Below are positions 1-12,109 of a DNA stretch of 64,000 bases, piece by piece. Numbering within the stretch: the first letter of the stretch is position 1; each line of letters opens with the position of its first letter. The notes under the pieces are model-generated. The model had not been told where the DNA came from. It worked only from the letters and a program-made list of their open reading frames with translations, and did not search any database. Both the position numbers and the translations under genes were made by a program. This stretch comes from Rhynchopus sp. YZ270_cl-10. Lineage: Eukaryota; Euglenozoa; Diplonemea; Diplonemida; Diplonemidae. The DNA lies in the NCBI GenBank assembly GCA_964035575.1, contig OZ037852.1, forward strand, positions 310,001 to 374,000. Direction: 5' to 3'.

Positions 1-382
1 CTACTGCCGTCTTGGAACCCTCCATCGGCCCCTTGCCTTGGTACTGGGTACTGGGTACTGGGTACCCAGTTTTTTGCTCGAAAACAAGGCCACTCCACCA
101 CAGGGAAAGCTCGGGAAAAAGTCACGTTTTCCTAAGGAAATGCCCTAAGGAAAACCACCATACCTTAGAAGGACCTTTTTTACACCTTTTTTTTAGGAAA
201 ATCACACCAGGAAAAAGAAAAAAAAAACGCACTCACCCCGTAAAATCTAAACAGAACTAATTTTCACCACTCTACCAATTTTTGTTTTTCTGGGGCTATT
301 TTACCCCGAAATACTAATAAACATAATTGTACAAAATTTCGGAAAAAAAACCCCTATAAAATTTCCCCCAAAAAAAAAAAAA
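1..382. other. AT-rich intergenic tail downstream of the flippase gene
   Basis: No gene is supported here. The stretch holds a short degenerate array of GGTACTGGGTACT-type units (about 40-72). This resembles the pure GTACCTGG array at 6761-6985. It is followed by A/T homopolymer runs up to the stop codon of the flippase gene. Confidence 0.6.
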
Positions 383-3300
383 CTATCGTGGAGGTGATCC
401 CATTGGACTTTGCGTACGTCCGCTCATGCCTACTACGGAGCGTCCTTCCATTGCGCGAGGGGTATGGGTGTGGCTGTGGCTGCGCTGGCTGCGTGCGGCT
501 GCGGACATGGTCTCGAGACTCACCATACCCGACACAGAGTGATCCCCGGACACATCGTCTTCCGGTGGAGACGCACCGATGCCCCGCTTCCCCGACGCAG
601 AGTTGAGCGACAACTGCCCTGCAGGTCCGGTTTCAACACGACGCCTGTTAGAAAGAATGGGGAGGGGATCGTCTTGACTTACATACCCAATGCCATGCGC
701 CCACTTCACGCTCTTGAGGTTGGGGATGCGGGAGGCCATGATCTCGACCTGGTTGCCTTCGTCTGACTGCGAGAACGCATATCCTGTGTGCCGGTAGACG
801 CTGCGTGGCCCCATCGGGTAGCCGTCTGCGGTTTTGACGGGGATGCCGTGGGTGAGGCTGTAGCTCTCCTCGGCAGGGTCGCGCTGGCTGTGGTGGCTGC
901 TGCGGAGCGGGTGGTGCTGTGGCTGTTGTGTGTGCTCGCCAAACCCGTGTGCATGCTCCTGCTGCAGCAGCGGTTGATGCGCTTCGCTCTCTCTCTGAGC
1001 CTGCGGCGGTGCACCCTGCACTGCATTGCTTTCATCCACCTGAGCAGCCTTAGGACGACGCTTCTTCGGCTTCACCCTCTCCCTCGGGAGGAAGCCCTGC
1101 CCCATAACACGCTTCATCAGTTTGTACCCAAACGACGAAAGCAGCCCGTTCTTATGCAGTTTTTCCCATTCTTGGACCTGAAGGAGAAGATGAAGGTGTG
1201 GGGAAAGGCTGTGAGGGGGGTGTGGGTGGGCATACCTTATGAAGCAAAGAAGGGCGGAAGGTGCGGGAGTAAAACTTCCAGGTGACGTCCCTGCAGAGTG
1301 CGATGACAATGCAGAGCACGACAGTCATCCAGTGCTTCGAGTCGACGAGGACGACGCTGTACATCTGTGTGTGGTGGTTTTGGTAGCATCGTATTCGGTT
1401 GCACAACTGAACCTCAAAGGGCAGTTGGGTTATTCTAAAAACGCAAACTAAAGCATCACATACGAGGTACCAATCCGGCCCGATGCCGCTGATAGGCCAG
1501 AGCTGTCCGTACACAAGCAGGAAGACGTACCACATGCTGAGTGACCCCCACGTTGACAGGTGGTTCGCCCAGGTCCACGAGCTGAAGGGGTGGTGTTTTT
1601 TTTTTTGAGTATCATACAAACATTTGCATACTTTGTCTCGAGCGCGCACTTCAAGGTAACCACCCACACCACGCAGGAGTAGGCAGTGATACCGAACCAC
1701 TGCTGGTCGACGGTGCGCCCTGAGTCGTCCTCGATAGCGTCCATGAGCGCAAGGCAGGGAACGAAGAAGCAGATGGCCGACTGGAAGAACGCGTTGATCG
1801 TGAACTTCCAGAAGACGGCGGTGTTGAAGAGCAGCGACAGCCGCCCTGCGTCGTACAGCTCTGGGAACTGCTCCAGGGACAGGATACGCTTCTCATCGAT
1901 GTCACGGTCAAAGAGCCCCACCGCCATGATGGGCAGTGCTGTGAACGCAACGTTGAACGACGCCAAGCTCCACCTATCGTACAACGACTTCCCTGTCCAG
2001 CTGTTGAACAGACAGAACCAAAACTGCGTTAAATACAACAGAATATTTTTGTAAAACGAATACAAAATCACCTTGGACACACGCTTGTACGACCACCTAC
2101 CGTGCACCAGGAGGAGCCTCTGGAGGTAGCGGAACTGCCCAATCGAGTAGTCCGAGGCACGCGCCGCTTGCAGACCTTCTAGCCCGGAGATCCCAACACC
2201 TACGTGCGCTTCGTTGATCATCGCAACGTCGTTGGCGCCGTCACCTATGCTGAGTGTCACCTGGTTGAGATAGTCCTTCACAATGCGCACCACCTCTGCC
2301 TTCTGCCCTGGGGTGACACGACAGCACACCACGGCACGGCACTTTGCGGTCAGATCAATGAAGTTGTCTTTGTTGTGCTTTGGCGCTGTGTCATCCGTAA
2401 TGAACATCAGACTGGCCCCCTGCACCACAACACCTAGGTCCGCCCCTGGGTCCTTCGCATGCGATTTGATGGCCGCAGCCTTGAACTTCTCTAATGTGTC
2501 GCGGATGATGCCCTCATCCTCTACCTCCCCAAACGTGAAGATCTCCATGCTGGTGTGCAGCAGTGCGCAGGCAAACCCGATGTTGATCGCAGTCTCCTGC
2601 TTGTCACCGGTCAGCACCCAGACGTTGAGTCCTGCAGTGCGGAGAAGCTCGATGGTGGCAGGAACACCTTCCTGCAGTTTGTCCTCAATCGCGGTCGACC
2701 CGATGAGCTTCAGGTTGCGTTCTATCGACTCAGCGCATGCGGCGATCTTCGCATCACGGTCTCCAATGCTTTCGGTTGCTTCTTTATAGCGTGGTGCCCA
2801 TTCGTTGTACTGCTGTTCCGTGAGGACAGACTCCGCAATGCATAAGGTGCGCAGACCGTCGGCAGCAAACTTCTCAAGATGTACGTGTGTCTGTTCACGC
2901 ATCAGCCGCTCGTCTTCGTTCTCTGGAGTGCGAAGGCGTTCAAAGATGACAGTGTCCGCTCCTTTGCACAGAAGGCGAAGTGTATTGTGCGGGTCACGCA
3001 CAATGATGCTCATTCGCTTCCGATCAGAGTTGAACTCCAACACCTCAAGGAATTTCCAGGACTCAGGACTGCTTCCTCCGTTTGCATTTCGGACGTTGAT
3101 TTTAATGTCGGTTGCATCGCGGTTGGCGAATTCTATTCCTAAAAAGCGAGCGCCTGAGACGAGACAGGATTCATCAGGGGATGCTGCTGTGTACTCTAGC
3201 TCTCCGTTTTCACCCTTTTCGGTGACGACGGTGTGGCAGACTGCAAGCACTTTGAAGAAGTGCTCGAGAGCGGCAGCGTTCTCCTGCCGCATCCAGTTCC

Positions 3301-4754
3301 AGACACGCCCGTCGCCGGTCACATCAGAGATACGTTCATCGTAGAAGTAAAACCCTTTGACCATCTTCACACCTGGAGGGCGGTCGTCCTTCAGATCTTT
3401 GCCCTCCCGTGCTGCAGCCGCCCGCCCAATCTCCGTGGTCCCGGTCCCATAAGAAGTGTTCCCCACAGAGAACTTCAAGAAGTCCATGATATTGCAGGTC
3501 AACGTCCCGGTCTTATCGCTGAAGATGTACTGAACCTGGCCGAGCTCCTCGTTGAGCGACGACGTCTTCGCGTCTGCAGGTGTATCCGCCTCTTCGAAAT
3601 ACATCTGCAAATCAGAGTTGATGAGTCGTGCTTGTAGGATCTTTACCATCTCCATGGATACGTAGAGGGAGATGGGAATCAGATTGTTGAACAAAATGAT
3701 AAACGTTGCAACCCCCTTGATGGCGGTGATGACAGGGCTCAGACCTTCAGCAGAAAGGTACCTGTTTGGGGGGATAATTTGGGGTTTTTTTCATCGTTTT
3801 CGTTCCATACCAATGGTCTTTGAAGACCCCAGTTGTAACTCCTAATGCCACAGCTGATATGGTACAGAGGGTCAGCTGGCATCCAAAGATGAAAATAATC
3901 TGTTTGTTTGTCATTGTCTCGAGAGAGGATTTCTTGTGGCGCGCGTCTTGTTGGTTCATCATAAGCTTGCTTTGCTTGCCAGTGTACACGATGACACCTG
4001 CGACTTCTTTTGTGCTGCCGCCAAGCTTTGCTCCGCGGAGGAGGAGGGAGACGACGTCGATAGCGGATACGTCGTTCGACCCGCTGCCGCGGGAGAGCTT
4101 GCCTTCGAATTTGTAGAGTTCTTTGTTGGGCGCTTGGCATTCTATGGTGCCTTCGTAGGACTGTGGGCTGTCGAGGTTGAACCCTGACTGCGTTGACGTT
4201 GCTGCTTCTGTATGACTCTTACGCAGCTTCAGGTTTGTCTCCCCATCAAGGTTGCTGGTCTCAATGTGGCAGAGACCCTGCTCCTCTGACGACCATAGCA
4301 GGATGATGTCGCAAGGGAACTCCCCCTTAGAGACGTCTTTGTGTATCCGCACAAACTCGCCCACTTCCAGCTCCTTCCACATAGTGGTTACCCATGCACC
4401 GTTGCGGAAGACGGAGCAGCTCTGTCGGTTTACCTCTCTGTCGCGGACGTGGCGTTTGTAGTCCTCGTAAGCATCTTTCAAGAAGGTAACAAAGAGAACC
4501 ATGGAAAGTGGGATAATGGTAGTGAACTTCCCGGTAGGGGAAAGTCCGGGGATTAGTTGCAGCGTTGCGACGACTAAGAAGTAGCAGTTCGCGTATCGGT
4601 GGAACTGTTCGAACAGGTTCTTCCAGACCGCAAAGTGCGGTGACAGCGGGAGCGCGGAGTACTTCCCGGTCTGGATGCTGTTGTTCGCATACGATTTGTC
4701 GTTCCCTTCGGGGTGCCCCATCCGGAACGTCCGGGTACCCGATTCGGCGACCAT
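383..4754 (-). CDS. P4-type ATPase (aminophospholipid flippase), 5 exons
   Basis: Predicted 1371-residue P4-ATPase, which would flip phospholipids from the outer to the cytosolic leaflet, normally with a CDC50-family partner. Exons on the minus strand are 4754-3811, 3761-1632, 1581-1464, 1364-1236 and 1177-383. All phases agree, and all four introns (49, 50, 99 and 58 nt) start GTATG and end CAG. Visible signatures are the actuator loop LDGETNLK, the phosphorylation motif SDKTGTLTCN (Asp near residue 397), the hinge GDGANDVAMI and the P4-specific NNLIPISLY in M4. Paired hydrophobic helices lie at both ends. The last ~230 residues are a low-complexity Ser/Pro/Gln/His tail, probably cytosolic and regulatory. 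The start is the first ATG of an exon reading MVAESGTRTF. The exact acceptor of intron 3 (1364, or a few bases further in) is uncertain. Family assignment is firm; the lipid substrate is not readable. Confidence 0.95.
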
Positions 4755-5828
4755 TTTGTTAACTTAAGATTCCCCTTACGCACCCCCGAAGGGTGCAAGG
4801 GTGGTCTTCCTAGGATGTGAGTCAACGGAGAGGGGACAAAAAAAATGAACAAAATATGGAGAAAAATGCCTTTTTTTATATACTTGGAGTGGTGGTGGGG
4901 ACTTCAGGGGGAGAGGAGGAGGAGAAGGAGGAGGAGGAGGAGGTGGTGTGGCTTATCATTTGTCTGTCTACAGAGCCTCAACAGCCTCAAAAGACCCCCC
5001 TCTGGGAAATGTAAGTCTCTCCCAAGTATCGGATCGTTTGTTGTGGATGAGAATCGTGGAAGTACCCTCCCCGGGGGGTTCGACGATTGACGTGGGGCCA
5101 CAGGGCTTTGTATTCATAGTGTGGCTATTTTTAAAAAGAGCCCTCCATACTTCATTGGTGTCCTTCGTTAGTTTTGTTTGAAAACTTTTTTTACCATTCC
5201 TCTTTAGAGAACGGAGCATGCACGGTCCTGGAAGCTCCAAGAAAATGGAGTCGGCGGGCTTAATAGGAAGTCGCCTTTCCTGAACGTGCACTTTGTTTGT
5301 TTTGTAGGTCGAGTTGCATCTATTGTTGTATATGATTACAGAACGAAGGTTTCTGGAGGAGGGGAAAAAAACGGAGAAAAATGCTGATTTTGAGTCTGTG
5401 GTTATTGTGTTTTGCGGACAGACGTGTTGGAGAAGAAATGGAAGAAAAAAATGAAGAAGAAGAAAAAGGAAATTTTGTTGGTGGAGCACAGTGAACCCGG
5501 CGTGACACTTTCCGCCTCACAAAGTAGTGTGCGTAAAACAATGTATCAGAAAAAATCCGATTCTTCGTTACTCCATCCAACTAAAAATTCAGACATCTGT
5601 ACAAAAAAACAAACGAATGGCCCGAAAAAGGGGGGGAGGAATTGGGGAAGTACTGTGGGTTACAAAAATCACGGTATGCACAATATCCTGTGGCAGTGGT
5701 ACAGAGGCAAATGTTACTGCATTTTTTTTTAGCAAAAACCCGCCCGAGTACATTTTTTTTTGCCTGCACCAGAGAGCTATGCATTCCGATGTACAAATGT
5801 TTTTATATTTTTTCGTTCTTTTTTTCAA
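4755..5828. other. Intergenic region upstream of the flippase gene
   Basis: No gene is supported. The stretch contains a GGAGGA-rich purine tract (about 4905-4945) and A/T runs. Open frames here have low-complexity composition and no recognisable domain. The minus-strand flippase promoter presumably lies just above 4754, but no motif stands out. Confidence 0.5.
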
Positions 5829-5829
5829 A

Positions 5830-7109
5830 AAGGGTAAATTGCGATAACACGTATACTTTTTGTTTCGATTTGCGATAACACGTACACAAAAAGTATACGT
5901 GTTATCGCGAAAAGTGGTCAAAAAAGTGTACGTGTTATCGCGAAAAGTGGTCAAAAAAATGTACGTGTTTTCTCCTTCTAAGGTGCTCGCTCTCCATACC
6001 TAGACCCTCGAATTTTTTTTTTGGGACCCCCATAAAGGGCTAATTTCGACGATTTGAGGCCATTCAAAGCAAAATTTGGCACTTTTGAGCATCTGTGGGG
6101 GTCTAGAACGCGGTTGCGAGCACCCCGTTTTTTAGCGAAATATGTACGTGTTATCGCGAAAAGTGTTCAAAAAAATGTACGTGTGACATTCAGAAGACAG
6201 GGTCTGGTGGTAAATTTTGCGTATCCCTCTGTGTGGGTCACTCACACTTGCGGTCATGTGCCACTGCGTGGGTCTGGGAACCAGACTTACGTACTTAAGG
6301 TGCACGAACACAGGGTCTGGTGGTAAATTTTGCGTAGTACTGCGACGTGGTACTGCGTGGGTCTGGGAATATGGGTACCTGGGTACAGGATATTTGTTGT
6401 CAAAGACATCTTCCACCATGCATTGAGGAGGGTAAGACAGTGGTCGCAGTTTCTACTTGATAGCATTACAACATTTAACTTCTCCACGGGGGTCTTGGGC
6501 CGTTCATTCGGTTATACCTTGACTAGCGGAAGAGGCCTTTTTGGTCTCTAGAATATCCGGTATTCCCGAACGGAGGCACACTTTGTGTGTTACTACGACC
6601 TGGCAACTTCCAGCAGTAGGTTAAGTAATCTTTCTTGTAAATTGTTGGATCATTATCTCCTCAGTGTATGAATGCCCCACGTGACTGGACACTTTTGTGT
6701 TTGTCATGTGGAGCTGTGGTTGCTCTTTCACGACTTTTTTCCTTGTACACAGTGTACCGTGTACCTGGGTACCTGGGTACCTGGGTACCTGGGTACCTGG
6801 GTACCTGGGTACCTGGGTACCTGGGTACCTGGGTACCTGGGTACCTGGGTACCTGGGTACCTGGGTACCTGGGTACCTGGGTACCTGGGTACCTGGGTAC
6901 CTGGGTACCTGGGTACCTGGGTACCTGGGTACCTGGGTACCTGGGTACCTGGGTACCTGGGTACCTGGGTACCTGGGTACCTGGGAAAACACGTACGTTT
7001 TTGTTCGCGAAAACACGTACACTTTTTCGCGATAACACGTATACTTTTTGTGTACGTGTTATCGCAAATCGAAAAAAAAAGTATACGTGTTATCGCAATT
7101 TACCCTTTC
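5830..7109. mobile_element. ~1.3-kb inverted-repeat element (unclassified MITE-like) with an internal minisatellite
   Basis: The ends are inverted repeats of about 80 bp (5830-5912 and 7027-7108). Both begin GGGTAAATTGCGATAACACG when read inward, and both contain two nested copies of the motif GCGATAACACGTA. Inside the left end, a ~35-bp unit (ACGTGTTATCGCGAAAAGTG followed by T-rich spacer) recurs three or four times up to about 6185. A direct repeat containing GGTCTGGTGGTAAATTTTGC occurs at about 6201 and 6314. The right half contains the pure 8-bp array. No transposase frame is visible, so it would be non-autonomous. Target duplications are masked by flanking A/T runs, so the superfamily is not assignable. 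Confidence 0.6.
6761..6985. repeat. Pure 8-bp tandem array (GTACCTGG)n, ~28 copies
   Basis: About 225 bp of uninterrupted GTACCTGG units. Because 8 is not a multiple of 3, all frames stay open and read as periodic VPGYLGTW-type peptides, which should not be mistaken for genes. Every unit junction creates the palindrome GGTACC. The lack of variant units implies recent expansion or strong homogenisation. Degenerate versions occur near 6367 and 40. Confidence 0.97.
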
Positions 7110-7737
7110 AAAAAAAAAAAAACCACTGTAAATTCGTTCTCGTTTTCCCCGTTCTAGAAAAAAAAAAGTTGGTAACGGATGAGTCAAAGCCTTCGTGCTT
7201 AAAACCACACCTAAAAAATCGGTGTGAGCACAGTACTCAGTACACACCCTTCTCCCACCCTCCGATGCTTTTGGGGGAAAATTTTTTTTAACACAAAATA
7301 CACATGGTAGCCTGGATCTGCAGAGTCGGCCAGACTACTGTACGAAAATACTACAAAAAAAAAAAAAAAAATGAAAAAAACTGAACTAGTAATACAAGAC
7401 AAATAGGTGCGGTGCACTGCGTGTGATTAAGTTGAAAAATATAGGACAGCGACTGAAAAGAAATAAACAAAAATAATTGTTGTGCGGACAACCGCCTCGG
7501 GGAGCAGGTCTGTGTATGTTCTTTTTTGAACAGGGTTTCCGCCAGGATTTGCGATGCGTGTCTAAAGAAAAAAAGGGGTGTGACATTGAAGGTGCCAACG
7601 TCTCGGCGACGAAGGCACAGGGTGTTAGCTAATTTTTTGGAAATTTCCTAGAATTTGAATTCGCAATTTTTTTTCCCCCGAAGAAGAAGAAAAAACAAAG
7701 GGGTCGTTTTCAGCCCCAACAGGCATCGAATAAAGAC
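7110..7737. other. Intergenic, A/T-run-rich
   Basis: No gene supported. It holds a poly-A run near 7358 and lies directly downstream of the metacaspase-like gene, so it includes that gene's 3' untranslated region. Nothing else stands out. Confidence 0.5.
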
Positions 7738-8245
7738 CTACTCGACCCAGTCGTAGTCCTGATTTGCCTCGTTCCAGACCCACTCCCCTCCGCCTGCAGC
7801 ATCTCCAGCAGCAGCAGCTTCCACCCAGTCGTGGTCCTGCGTCTCTTCGTTCCAGACCCACTCACCTTCAGCAGCAGCTTCTGCAGCGGCTTCAACCCAG
7901 TCGTGGTCTTGGGTCTCCTCGTTCCAGACCCACTCACCTGCTGCAGCTGCCTCCTCCCCTGCAGCCTCGACCCAGTCGTGGTCCTGTGTTTCTTCGTTCC
8001 AAACCCATTCGCCCGCAGCAGCCTCTGCAGCAGCTTCAACCCAGTCGTAGTCCTGGGTTTCCTCGTTCCAGACCCATTCCCCGCCTGCAGCTTCCTCTGC
8101 AGCAGCCTCGACCCAGTCGTAGTCCTGTGTTTCGTCGTTCCAAACCCACTCACCTCCGGCAGCAGCGTCCTCAGCGGCAGCCTCGACCCAGTCGTAGTCT
8201 TGCGTCTCTTCGTTCCAGACCCATTCACCTGCCGCAGCTTCTTCT
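7738..8245 (-). repeat. Seven tandem Trp-acidic repeat units in the metacaspase-like protein
   Basis: In-frame coding repeat of about 66-75 bp. Each unit has the invariant core E-W-V-W-N-(E/D)-E-T-Q-D-(Y/H)-D-W-V-E, joined by Ala/Glu/Gly linkers of variable length. The last unit is diverged (EANQDYDW) and runs into the stop. Linker length varies by whole codons while the core is fixed, which suggests selection on the core and slippage in the linkers. I do not recognise the repeat as a named family. Confidence 0.85.
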
Positions 8246-11200
8246 GCAGCCTCGTCCCCGTCGTGTGGGTGTGCTTCGGGTGAGGGTGATGCGAGCTGAT
8301 GGAGGTTGAAGGTGATGTGGGTGAGGTGGAGGGTGTGGGGTAGGGGGGTGCATACATTGCTCAGTCTCTGCACCTTGCGATAAGGGACGTAGTGCTTGAG
8401 GCGGTTGTAGTAGGCACGGTACACAGCAAAGTCCTTCCCCTTTGCGATGTGCCATCTGTCCTCTGCGGTCGTCTGCGAGCTCTGGAAAAATAAAGGTTTG
8501 TAAGATGACGTCGAATGAAAAGGAACAATGCAAAGCACCCTGCAGGAGAAACAAAGCCACATACCCGCTCGACAACCTCCACCTCAGCACCCCCACCCGA
8601 GTTGATGCGGATCGAACGCCCGTTCACCGACTGCGGGTGTGGCGGGCTGAACTGCTTCTGCAGCTCACGTACACGGTCCACCCCGGGGCCCTCATGCAGC
8701 TGCAGGTGCGCACGCGCCGGTGTGTCGGGATGGTACGGCGTTCGTGGCGTGCCCTCAGTTGGGACAGGGTCGATGTGTACACGCCGCACCGGGGAGGGTC
8801 CACGTGTCGTCTCGTACTCCTTCAGGATGCGAAGCGCGTCACGTCGCAAGACATCCGGCAGTGTCTGAAAGGGGTGACATTGAGACATTTTATTTTTACA
8901 CATTTCAGAGGGTTACCCGACTTCCCAAATGCGCCTTTCCAACCCCTTTAAAACCATACCTGCACATAGCTATTCACCGCCTCCGGTGTGGCAGACCTGT
9001 CTGAGTACTGCGACTGCGAGGAGACCTCCTGCAGGGCTTCGATCTGCATCTCCATGGCACGCCTCTGCACCATGTGGAGGTCGAGCAGGTCTGTTGCCTC
9101 TGTCTGCAGGTGGTTGATGCGCTGGCGTTGTGCGGACACACGCTTCTCCATTGAACGCCTTGCGGGCGACGCCACCGGCTGCGGCTGTGGCGAGCCTGGT
9201 GTGCGCATGGCCTCCCCCTTCGAGATCACAGACGCCTGCGAGCGGTACGCCGCAGGGCTCGCAGGCACCTGCTGCACCATGGGGTGCTCCCGCCCGTCGC
9301 TCCGCTTCTGGCTATACGTATGCACCCTCTCCGCGTGGCGTGCAAGACGCCCTTCGTACTCCTCCTGCTCACGCGCACGCTCCTTCTGAAACTCCAAGCG
9401 ATGCCGGTCTGCCTGGCGACGTGCCTGCACCTCTTGGGATTTCTTAAACCTGAGGGGAGAGAGAGAGAGAGGAGATAGGGAGGTGAGGAGGTGAGGAGGG
9501 GATGTTTGAATGGAGTAGGGTATGGAAAAAGTTAGTTCGTGTTCTCTTCGTAGAGAATGTGAGGGGGGAGGGGGGTGTCTTTTTTGTATTTGCTGCGGGG
9601 CAGCTTGGTCTGTGGGGGAGGGGGGGAAAGTAACCCTGGCCATACTTTTCAACATTTTGCTTTGCAATCTGGCGCTCCCTCTCGCGGGCCTCGATGAGGG
9701 TGAGCTTCGCAAACTCGTCGTGCGCCCCGCCGCTGTAGTGTTCCCTTTCGCTTTGCTTGAGACGACCGAGCGCAGGAGATTTGGCCCGTACGGGTGATTT
9801 ACCGTTGCGACCACCACCACCGACACCGACACCTTCCATGCGACCCCTCTGCTGCTGCTCGCTGTCCACCGTCGCGGTATCGTCCTCTGTGCTGTCCATC
9901 TCACGTAGCTCTGAGAGCAGAACTGCGTCGTGGTTTCCATCCTCAGGCGAGGCTGCCTGACGTACCGCGGGTGTGTCCCCGACCCTCCGCAAGAACTGCT
10001 CCGCTGTGTTGCTGCTGTTGTCCCCCGCCCTCTCGTGGGGTGGCGTGCTGTTGTACTCCTCCTGGTTTTCAAAGAGCGCGGCACGGCTTTTCACAACACC
10101 TTGCACATCAGCAGACCCTGTTGTCTGCCCACCCCAGGCGCTCATATCATCGCTCACCTGAGTGTCCGGCATGCTCACCCTTCTGGTAATCCCTTCACCC
10201 CTCTCACCCCTCTCCGATGTTCCAACCACCTGTGGCAGTGTTGCGGAGAGAAGACCCGGATTTTTTCCAGGTTCATTGCTTATTGGTTGCTCCGGGATTG
10301 ATGCCCTCTTTTCTGCTTCTCTGCTCCGAGACCGCCGTTTTGTCTTAGTTTCTTGCACTTGAGGCGCGCCCTGCGGCTCGCATTGAAAATCAATCCGACA
10401 ATTCTTTGGCGCATCAATCACGACTTTCATATTCCCCTTCGTACCACTGCTATTGTTCTTTGTGTTTAACGCCTTCTCAATTTCACGCTCGAGCAGCATT
10501 CTTTCACGTTTAATCTGTTCCTTATGAATGTAGTCTGGTGGGGTCGGGGATCCTAGGAGAGGGCCCCAACCCATTTGCGCAGCTTCGTGGAGAGGATGCG
10601 GGGCCGTGTGGGGAGGGGAGGAGTGGGGTTCGCGGATGGGTTCTGCGGAGATGTAGGCTCGCAGAGCGTCGAGGTCTTCTTGGTCTCGTTGGGAGCTTGC
10701 GCGGCGGAAGCTAGGGGAGCTCGAACCTCTCCGAGGCGGGCTGCTCTGCACGCCATTGCTAATTCTCGCCAACGCTTCGTCAGTCGAATCGAACACCGTC
10801 CCACTCCAATCAAACCCCGACGCAGAACACGAAAACTGCGGCACCAAAGAACACCTCCTCCCCTGCAACTCCGCGCGAATTCTCGGAAGCAACTCATAAT
10901 ACGAAAAATCACATGGCGTACCCGACCCCCGAATAGCCCCACCCCCAGCAGCATTGTCAGAAACAATCGACTCTACAGCTGCAATATAAGCGGGAAGCAA
11001 CTGCCCCGGTTGACCAATCGCATGCTCAAATGAGGCTTCATCCCTCGCTCCAGATAGCACCACAATCTCTGGCCCCTGCCGCCGTTTTCCCGGACTCCTT
11101 TGCACCGAACTGCCTACCCCTGAATCTTCACACCATATTTTCGAAACCCCTTCCAGTATGGTGCCACCAAACCCTGAATCGCATATTATATTGACTCGGT

Positions 11201-11714
11201 AAGGGATGTGAACGGAGTGGAGCAAATCGGAGATTGTGGTTTCCGATAGAAGCCCTTCTTGGATGTAGTCGAGAGGGGCGAGGGCATGGGTTTTGGAGAG
11301 TTTGTTTGCATAGCCTCCTAGACCAACGTAGAATATGTAAAGATCGTCGTCGGGGCTGACGTTTTCGGTGAGCCAATCAATGCTCTTAAGAATGTTGTGT
11401 AGGGTTGGTCGGCTGGCAGCATGCCCAGAGTCTTCTAGCAAAGATCGAATCTCCCCAGCAAAACCTACCCGGTGTAACAGATCGACCAAATCCCTCGCAG
11501 TGCGCAACGCCCCATCCACAGAGCGTCTTTGCCCGCGATACTCCACACCAAGCACCAAGGCCTTCTTCCCCTTCACCCTCACCCTCCCTTGCAAATCAAA
11601 CCACCGATCCGGACGCACATCAGAATTTGTCGTCCTCCCTGGAGAAGAAGCGACCCCTGGAGACCGTGATGGAACCCTCCCGCTCCTTCTCCCTCCTGAA
11701 GAGGTTCGCAACAT
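7738..11714 (-). CDS. Metacaspase-fold pseudoprotease fused to coiled coils and Trp-rich C-terminal repeats, 5 exons
   Basis: Predicted 1180-residue protein. Exons on the minus strand are 11714-9646, 9449-8960, 8864-8565, 8481-8356 and 8295-7738; introns are 196, 95, 83 and 60 nt, GTATG...CAG, all in phase. Residues ~50-300 carry a complete metacaspase p20/p10 plan: KKALVLGVEY strand, RPTLHNILKSIDWL helix, DDDLYIFYVGLGGY, the Cys strand NIICDSGFGG, the p10 strand EIVVLSGARDEASFE and the SYYELLPRIRAEL helix. The usual catalytic GHG is GLG (Leu132), and the D-x-C-H-S-G box is I-I-C-D-S-G with Cys178 kept. The His is therefore gone and the acidic S1 residue replaced, so proteolysis is unlikely. 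Residues ~690-860 are charged coiled coil (KERAREQEEYEGR). The C terminus holds seven ~23-residue units with core GEWVWNEETQDYDWVE separated by Ala/Glu linkers. Role unknown; a scaffold or decoy is an inference. Confidence 0.88.
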
Positions 11715-12109
11715 TATTTTTTGGGGGTGAGAAAGAAAAAGAGAGAGAGAGAGATAGAGAAGAGAATGAAGAAGGAAAGATATACCCTTTTTGAAAAAAA
11801 AAATTCCTCTCCCGAAAGGGAGAGGGTTGGGGGGTGAGGGTGTGGTGTGTGCTTCTGTGTGTGGTGTGTTAGTTGGGTGATTTTTTAATTGTGGAAAAAA
11901 AAAGAGGGTTTGGGGTGGGAGTGGGGTGGGGTGGGGGAGTCGTTGTAATTATTTGACGCGAAAGATGAGATGGGTCCCCCCATTTCCCATTTCTTTGGCT
12001 CCCTTCCAGTTCATTTTTGCAACTACCAGGTGGTGTGCCTTTTTTTTTGTGTTGATACTGACTCTCGTACCAGGATTTTTGAAAAAAGATGAACAAAAAA
12101 CAGAGAGTA
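11715..12109. other. Intergenic region upstream of the metacaspase-like gene
   Basis: No gene seen. On the minus strand a long pyrimidine tract (CT repeats, about 11727-11760) precedes the start codon. It resembles a poly-pyrimidine leader, but no acceptor AG lies between it and the ATG. Confidence 0.5.

Noticed and set aside
6661-7038. Long overlapping frames in all directions across 6661-7038 (VPGYLGTW / YPGTQVPR peptides)
   Set aside because: They are forced by the 8-bp array, which has no stop in any frame; there is no sequence outside the array that looks coding.
7831-8283. Plus-strand frames over the Trp-repeat region
   Set aside because: Shadows of the minus-strand repeat exon; the minus frame gives the conserved W-V-W-N core and connects by clean introns.
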